Of a stretch of DNA of 64,000 nt, positions 57,458 through 64,000 are shown in pieces. This DNA comes from Branchiostoma floridae. Taxonomy: Eukaryota > Chordata > Leptocardii > Amphioxiformes > Branchiostomatidae. The notes beneath the pieces were generated by a model. The model did not search any database, was not told the origin of the DNA, and saw nothing but the letters and a program-made list of their open reading frames with translations. A program made the translations under genes and the position numbers. The stretch lies in the NCBI RefSeq assembly GCF_000003815.2, contig NC_049993.1, forward strand, positions 2,010,645 to 2,074,644. The letters are read 5' to 3'. Every line of letters starts with the position of its first letter. The first letter of the stretch is position 1.

Positions 57458-60400
57458 AACTAATATATTTGTCTGTACAGAAGCTGTAAATAAATATTGA
57501 TAGTAATGCATATCAACCAGAAAAAAAGTAAATTTAGTACGTGGAAATAATATTTGATAATGCACCTTCAATCAACTTTGTACGGTACTGCATCATCATC
57601 GCTCGACGTGCTTACACATGGCGGGGTTATACCGCCCCTAACTACAGGGGAACTGAATGTTTTTGAGTTTAATTTCAGGAAGTGTCATGATTTTGGATTG
57701 GTGATGTTGCCTTTGTGGCATAGATTATGCGGTGTAATGTTGTTGATGTTGTGCACATTTACACTTCCAGATGGAGAGGGAAATCGGAATGTGCCATTCA
57801 GGTATTATTCTAACAGACGACCGTATAAAGTATTAAATTTTCTTCTTTGCCAGCTACATGAATCACAAGACACAAATAAGTATAATCATAAGCTAGAGCA
57901 ATTATAACGGCGATCAGATCAAACACAGCTGTGTTCTGTTTGAATCAAAGCATTGCCGACCTACCCGGAATGTTGACTCAGCTGCGATGCGTTATTTGAA
58001 ATTTAACGAGTCTATAGTCAATCACGAGTCAGAGCATACCTTGCAGGTTATGTCAGTCCTTTTTTTTAATTATTATTTTCTAACTTATGGGCAACTGCCT
58101 CTCATTGCGTGTGCTTCGCAGTGTATTTGCCAAAGCGACAATTTTATCTTGTTGTTGGAATGCGAAGCAATATTTCATATCAATACATAATAAAGGATTA
58201 TGACTATTTGTAACAATTGCGCAGGACATGGCATCTATAGCACACCAAATCCCGTGTTTGCTTTTGGCATAGTTGTGACAGATTGTCCGTGAGTCTTAGC
58301 GGGGTTTATTCCCCCGTCATAGTGGGTATACTGCATAAAGTACTTTTCCTGAAGGCACGATGTCAGTAAAAGACGAATATCCAAATTGGGACCTGTTGGT
58401 TCTGAGTCTAATGATTGTACCGTTACACCAACCAAAGGGATTCAAGATAAATAAAATGAGAATGGTACCCACCATGTCACTTGTAATTCTGACATCACTG
58501 TGTAATTATACAGAAATATATTGTTTAGCAATATAAGACCAATGATATTTTCTAAACTGAACAAAGTACGATGTTTACAGTAAAGGTTAATAATAACTAT
58601 TCAAAGCTTAAACACATAGACAGATTTGTGAAAAAGTCTGCTTAAATCTTATCACTCAGGTATTAGGTCTTATATTTAACTTATCCGCTCAGCGGTCGAA
58701 TCAAATTACTAGACTAGTACCGATCTGCAAGACACGACAGTTTCCCTAGGCCTTAGCAAGTACCCTGGTTGTGACCCCCCGAAAATGAATATGAAGGGCA
58801 CTGACGCTGTGTTGCTGGTTATCATACAAATCACAACTTTTTAAAATGACTATGCATATCAATCTGCAACGAATTCGTACCGTCCATTGACATTTATTTT
58901 CGCTATGCCGATTAAACACGTCTACTGTCGACGCGAGAGCAAGATGACAGAAGGTAGTTCTCCTTACATACTATTAGATATGTTTTGTTTTGTATGTGTC
59001 TGTATGACTTTGTTTCTGAAGGAAACATAACTCAAGAACTTGTTAGGAAGACGATGGTCAGTACTAATTTTAGCTGATATTTTGATGTAAGGAAAAACGG
59101 ATTTTTTTTATCCCCTAGCAGCTTGCTAGTGAACTGCAGGGACACTTTGGTGAAAATCTCAACGCATAATCAGTCTCCAAGCAGATCTATCCAGAGAAAA
59201 AGGTTATTTGAAACATGATCGTACCTATTGTCTTCAAGACGGACATAGCCGGTAACCTTGGGCCCCTCCTAATGGCATGTAAATACGTAGGAGTGTCCAC
59301 ATTGGAAGGTTAAACCGGCGATTCTATCTTTATCTTGCACAAATTTATCAATGTCCCGGAACCCCCCAGTTTGAGGTTAGCACAAAATAGGACAGAATGT
59401 ATTCAAAACTAACATGGCAAGCACACTTTAGCCTTTCTTATTTTTGACCGCATGCAGATCTTGGGATCAAATCGGATATTGTTTAGCTCTTTGAATACTG
59501 ACTTTACCGATATAGATCTCATTAGCTACTATATCTCTTTTTTTCTGCGATGCCTTATTGCAATCTCGTCTTTTTTTTTTCAAATTTGTCACTGAATTTA
59601 ACCTTATATGTATACTTAATAGTATAAATTGTTACAAAGACTGTATATTTAAAAAAAAATTCATTGTCATAAACGTTTCACATCTGATAAACCTTAGTTA
59701 TTTATGAACTAACATATAGCATACAGTTAATGCATCTATTAGTTTTATCTTGGTACATTTGCAATCTAGCGGAAAACAGATTTTACGTACTGCGAAAACT
59801 AATCAGTCTGGTGAGGTGTATGGGTGTGATCTAAGATGCGACTCTCAAAACAACCGTTATTAGAATCATGTTATTTGCGAGTTACTTACAAATGAACATC
59901 AGGTAAAGGTCAATCTGTTGAAGTAAGGAAATTTGAAAAAAAAAAATTACAATTCAGTTTTTCTTACTCTATTTATCAGGTCCTACGCACTTGTGTTATG
60001 TTTGGTTTAGTAATCATATGCATGCCACTGGAAATATTGCTTTGAAAACTGTCTCGAAAACAATCTTGAAATGACTTCTCGACGCTTTAATTAGTCCGAT
60101 TGATATTTCAAATGTATTGTCTCACTAAACACTGTTAGGAGAATGTAAGATGACGTGTATTTTATATGTAGAAGAGTAAGAATCGACTTCTAAATCATAG
60201 TAACAGAAAGAATTTGACAATAATAACTCAATTATGATTCTATTTATAATGGTTACATGATTTTCTTGGTAATAATGATTATCAACTTTATATAATTATC
60301 TTTTGTTCTTTATATATCTATTGTTCCTTTTCTTGCTTTAGTTTCATTGATTCTTTTGTATCACATAATTTTTGATTTCAATCAGGATCCGTTGTATCCG

Positions 60401-60488
60401 TGGTTTCTCTTTGTAGCTTTTTTTGTTGCATGAATAAATAGTTTTTTAAGAATTAAAAAAAATCGACTTTTGTTGGTTAAAAGCAGAA
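57458..60488. other. Intergenic, AT-rich; no supported gene
   Basis: 3 kb without a recognisable exon. A 117-codon plus frame at 57554 has no family resemblance. The phrase CCCCTAGCAGCTTGCTAGTG with GAACTGCAG near 59115 resembles repeat phrases at 61977 and 62060 (CCCTAGCGGCTTGCTG, CCCTAGCGGCTTTTTGGAAC), remnants of one dispersed family. Confidence 0.5.
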
Positions 60489-63400
60489 ATGGCGGAAAAA
60501 GACAAACGGAAATCTGAGACCTCCACCAGTGACGAGACGGCTGCTGTCCCCGAAGGTGCCGCCTCTGGTGAGGATGACCAGGAGGTGGTCGTTCTCCCGG
60601 ATACGGCGGAGTCATCCTCTGAGAGCAACGACCAACCAGAGGACCCGTACGCATACAAAAAACCCGAGGACGTCACATTTCGTTACAGGGCAAGAGGTTG
60701 GTAAATATATGGGATTGAATGTAAATTATTGTTGCACACGCGACCTGATTTAAAATACAAACTCTTAAATCCACGTCATAGTCACACGTGTATCAGCTTA
60801 CCTTGGCTACACCTTAGTTAAGTTGTATGTGTTGGCGGCTAACAGATCTGTTGACGTGCTAATATGTCTTGATTTCGTACCAAATGAATAGAAAACAATC
60901 CTTTGATATTACAGCCTGTCGGGTAGACAAAGGGAGGTCGCCAAAGCTATTGTGTAAAAAACGATTTATCGTTTTTGTTGTTGTTGCTGTCATTAGAATG
61001 GTGAGCATATAACTGGGATGTTTGACTATCCTGAGGGTGGGCTCAGCAGTATATATGTTGTACTATACTATTTGTATCGATTTTTTTTTCAAAAATATTT
61101 TGTCTACATCTTTCTCAGAAAATTTAGTATATAAGTCGTTTAAAAGTTAGAGGAGTTAGAAGGGGCGGGCCTCAAAAACCACCCCCACCAGATTGACCGA
61201 AAAAAGCCCGGTCTAAATAGGGTTAAGGTTAATCGATCAATAAAAAATCAAGGAAAAACAAATTATAAGTTGCTGTTTGTTTTAAAACAAAATATGCAAA
61301 AGTGGCAACGTCTTCTTAATTTATTTGCAATCGTATTTTGATCCAGTTGAGATTTTGTTTAAAGTATTGAATCGTCACATTTCTACTTATTTTAGAAATG
61401 TGGACAAAGGCAAAATCCAGTGCAGTCTGTTGGCTCACACTGGCTTTGGTATTCCTGATGATAACGTCATACTGGCCCCTTTTGTCTGGCAAAGGTGTAA
61501 TAATAAGTTTATTGCCAATACATGCCAGTTGGCTGACGGCAAGTGCAAGAAAAACATTACATGTAACAATGAAAAATGGCATTCATGGCAAGAAATAATG
61601 TTACATATAGTAACAATCTATATTATACATGTTGCTATTTTTGATGGTTTAGACTTCATTACCTTCGCCAAAATTGCAGAATGTTATGGAAACGGTTAGG
61701 CCAGGAATTTTGGGGTCTATATGTAGGTCAAAGGCATGTAACTCAGAAAATTGTGAATGGATCTTGATGATATATGGTAGGTGTGTAGCGGTTGTGGAAG
61801 GGAATGTCGAGTTCTAAAATAGTATATACCTGGTGTTTTCATACTGATCTGCAGCGAGCTTTGTACGTAACTGCATTTGGCTGTGAACAAGATAACTCTA
61901 GATGTTGTTGATTGATATCAATGATATTTGATTGGTAGGTGGGGTCACAAAAAGAAAGGTCAAGTTCGACAATGGTCCCCTAGCGGCTTGCTGTGTTCGT
62001 GATTTTTGATTTGTAGATAGCCTTTATGTGCATAGAGTAATTGCAAAAAATTTGGCCCCCCTAGCGGCTTTTTGGAACTGCAGTTGCCGGTTTCCTTTCA
62101 AACTTTGGACTTAAATAACTCGAGAACGTGTCGACGGATCATTGCTAGGATCATTGCTAAGAGTTGAGTAGTCAGGTAATGGTCGTTTTTTTATCATGTG
62201 CCTGCTGCCTTCTTTGAAAGATATTAGTCTGTTCAACTTTGTATTAGGTACATGGATCAACAGGTCAGGTCCTCGTGGTGGCAGGAGCGATCCAGTATAT
62301 ATCAAACAAGGAAAACAAGTCGGTATTACAATCGCCCTCTTCTGGATCCCTAACTACAATAGTAACCACTATGACCTTACTGCCAACTACTGTGACCTTG
62401 AAACCAACCACTGTGACCTTGCCACCAACCACGTGCACTGTGACCTTACCACCCACCGCCATGACATTACCCCCGACCTTTGTGACCTTGCCACCAACCA
62501 CCATGACCTTGAAACCAACCCATGTGACCTTTCTGCCGCGATTTGTTCATTACATGCCTGATGTTTTTGATAAATTTTTGATAAATTTAGCTCATCGGGA
62601 CGTTGTAGATAAAATAAACCACAAAAAAAACAATAATTATTTAATAATTAATTAATTAGGGCTATGTAGCTCAAGATATGTATCAAAATATTTTTCACAG
62701 ATGTCAATGAGTGCACTAAGAACCCTTGCCGACAAGGACGCTGTGTAAACAAAGATGGCGGATACATCTGCATATGCTACAAAGGGTGGAGCGGACAGAA
62801 CTGTGATCTGGGTGAGTTGTTTAAATTCTGTAATTATGTTCGGTCGTTCTTTTGGCTACTAGGCCCTTCGACGCAACAACAAAACATATATGTTAAAATG
62901 ATGCAAATACGACTGCAATGCTGCAAACGTTTTGGGTTGGCGACAGTGTTCTATGGAGGCTGACTATTCTTATACAGGAATCCAGCCGTGTTGTGCTTCG
63001 GTCGCTCCCAGAGGTATGCTTACTGCCAACACGTCTGGTGTTCGATACCATTGGAACGATCGGCATTTGCATATTCGCAGAGATTTCTGATTGGCTGGTT
63101 CAAGCGCTCGTTCGAACAGGCATTCCATTACCATCAACGACCCATCTTCTTCGAGACTATTGGAACGATCTGATAAATCAAACTCTTGCCATACTAGGTT
63201 GACAAGAGCGCTATTCAAACATCCTTTCCGTTGAGAAAAGCCTCTAAGGTCTTTGTTTGCTCGTTTTAGGGAAGAAGTTCCGGGTATTCGCTGGAATGTT
63301 CAGGCATTAGGAACGTCTGACGCGGCGGCCATGTTGATGATAATTAATTATAACACGTTGATTATCATGCGAATCTGTCATTTCTTCACAAAGTATTAAA

Positions 63401-63858
63401 CAGAATTCATCCAAAATTGTTTTCGTACATGTCACAAGGGGACATTAAATATACTTCGTCCATTGTCGTACAGGGCTTTAATTGAAACAAAAAAATACAA
63501 GCATAGCATTGTTTTATTTTCTGAAATCAGGCGCAAATTAATGAGCGCTCGGATGTCATCCATAATATTTACTTGCTGTGGCCTAACTATCTTTTCCATC
63601 TACCAGAATCATGCCAGCTGAAGGCGGGACTTGGGGCGTCCTATCGCGGAAACATCTCTGTGACCAAGACAGGCAAGACCTGTCAGCGTTGGGACAGTCA
63701 GACACCACATCGGCACCGCAAGGCACCTGCTAGTCATCCGTCATCAGGACTGGAGGAGAACTACTGCCGGAACCCTGACGGGGAACCGGGAGGAGTTTGG
63801 TGTTACACCATGGATCCCGGCTCGAGATGGGAGTCTTGTGACGTACCAGTCTGCGCTG
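60489..63858 (+). CDS. Type II membrane protein with Thr-rich stalk, EGF-like and kringle domains
   Basis: Exon 1, from ATG at 60489 to about 60689, encodes an acidic cytoplasmic tail (MAEKDKRKSETSTSDETAAV...SNDQPEDPYAYKKPEDV), clearly paralogous to the lectin gene at 44.7 kb. Exon 61396-61494 is the signal-anchor (WTKAKSSAVCWLT, then LALVFLMITSYWPLLSG). A stalk exon starts at 62248. Exon 62701-62811 is a calcium-binding-type EGF domain: DVNECTKNPCRQGRCVNKDG, CICYKGWSGQNC. Exon 63607-63858 is a complete kringle with six cysteines: SCQLKAGLGASYRG, TCQRWDSQTPH, NYCRNPDGEPGGVWCYT, WESCDVPVC. The TM, EGF and kringle exons are all symmetrical class 1-1. The exon 1 donor is unusual: homologous position gives G then GTTGGT, while a GTAAAT four bases on would shift phase. 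After the kringle the donor GTAAGG predicts further exons beyond the window. It is extracellular by inference and may bind protein ligands. Confidence 0.85.
61080..61228. mobile_element. End fragment of TCTAGATAGGGTTAA element family
   Basis: Ends AAAAAGCCCGGTCTAAATAG GGTTAA, in intron 1 of the kringle gene. The left limit is unclear. Confidence 0.5.
61495..62247. other. Intron of kringle gene with repeat remnants
   Basis: Two TGGYCCCCTAGCGGCTT phrases (about 61973 and 62056) belong to a dispersed family also near 59113. No exon recognised. Confidence 0.5.
62345..62535 (+). repeat. Stalk-coding repeat TGTGACCTTGCCACCAACCA
   Basis: About nine degenerate units of 18-24 nt. One frame, joined in phase 1 from the TM exon, gives CDLATNH-type peptides and ends in a stop near 62560. 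The other gives a Thr/Pro-rich stalk (TTVTLPPTTCTVTLPPTAMT) typical of mucin-like spacers, open to 62655. The Thr-rich frame is more plausible biologically, but no junction fixing its phase was identified. Confidence 0.6.
62812..63606. other. Intron between EGF and kringle exons
   Basis: A segment at about 62930-63200 is open in several frames on both strands, with repeated ATTGGAACGATC (63052 and 63160) and TTGCATATTCGC. Probably an old element; no exon supported. Confidence 0.45.
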
Positions 63859-64000
63859 GTAAGGCGACAATGAAGTAGGGACGTAATAGCTGAATGTACT
63901 GTACTTGCAGTGTACTGTCAAACTTGCGTCTCTGAGGGGTTCTTCTTCTTCTTCTTTTTCTTCCATATACTCGTCCAACTTCATGTGATTGATGACTCCG

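Noticed and set aside
57554-57907. 117-codon plus frame
   Set aside because: No family resemblance, no G/C-ending codon preference and no splice sites.

Overview
This window is chordate nuclear DNA, most probably amphioxus (Branchiostoma). The genes are intron-rich with GT-AG junctions. They include a C9orf72-type DENN protein, a CYP74-clan cytochrome P450 of the kind described from lancelets, and type II membrane proteins with C-type lectin, EGF and kringle modules. Between them lies dense mobile DNA: MITEs, mariner and pogo relics, a Penelope-like element, a CR1/L2-like LINE and many mini- and microsatellites. The species assignment is inference from gene content, not from a marker gene.

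Layout. 0-7.5 kb: a 1-kb minisatellite, then a minus-strand C9orf72-like 3' half (exons at 6297-6178, 5316-5126, 3562-3453, 3293-3101). Its terminal exon has two further tandem copies downstream, and its last large intron is filled by a second minisatellite. A stop-bearing PLAT exon copy lies at 7.4-7.5 kb. 10.6-13.7 kb: a decayed Penelope-like retroelement split by a 580-bp mariner relic with TA target duplications. 14.2-18.4 kb: the best gene of the window, a six-exon plus-strand CYP74-clan P450 fused to a C-terminal PLAT/LH2 domain, 594 codons. 19-31 kb: AT-rich intergenic DNA with several inverted-repeat elements and three isolated candidate exons. 32.4-34.0 kb: a minus-strand 424-aa ORF with a herpesvirus-C76-like cysteine peptidase signature, headed by a 41-42 bp minisatellite. 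34.9-37.4 kb: short elements, including a perfect pogo-like TIR element.

37.7-38.9 kb: three phase-compatible minus-strand exons of an unrecognised protein. 40.7-44.7 kb: a minus-strand type II membrane protein gene (cytoplasmic exon, TM exon, C-type lectin exons). 60.5-63.9 kb: a plus-strand paralogue with the same cytoplasmic and TM module but EGF and kringle exons instead of the lectin. Between them are a terminal exon of another unknown gene at 46.1 kb, a tRNA-like relic, interspersed repeats, and a defective LINE (53.9-56.2 kb) lying between two inverted copies of a ~320-bp repeat.

How the genes relate. The P450-PLAT gene would act on fatty-acid hydroperoxides, with the PLAT domain a plausible membrane or lipid docking module. 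The two type II membrane genes look like products of exon shuffling: nearly all junctions that could be fixed are phase 1, so one cytoplasmic/TM base carries different ectodomains. C9orf72 would act in membrane traffic and autophagy; nothing ties it functionally to its neighbours.
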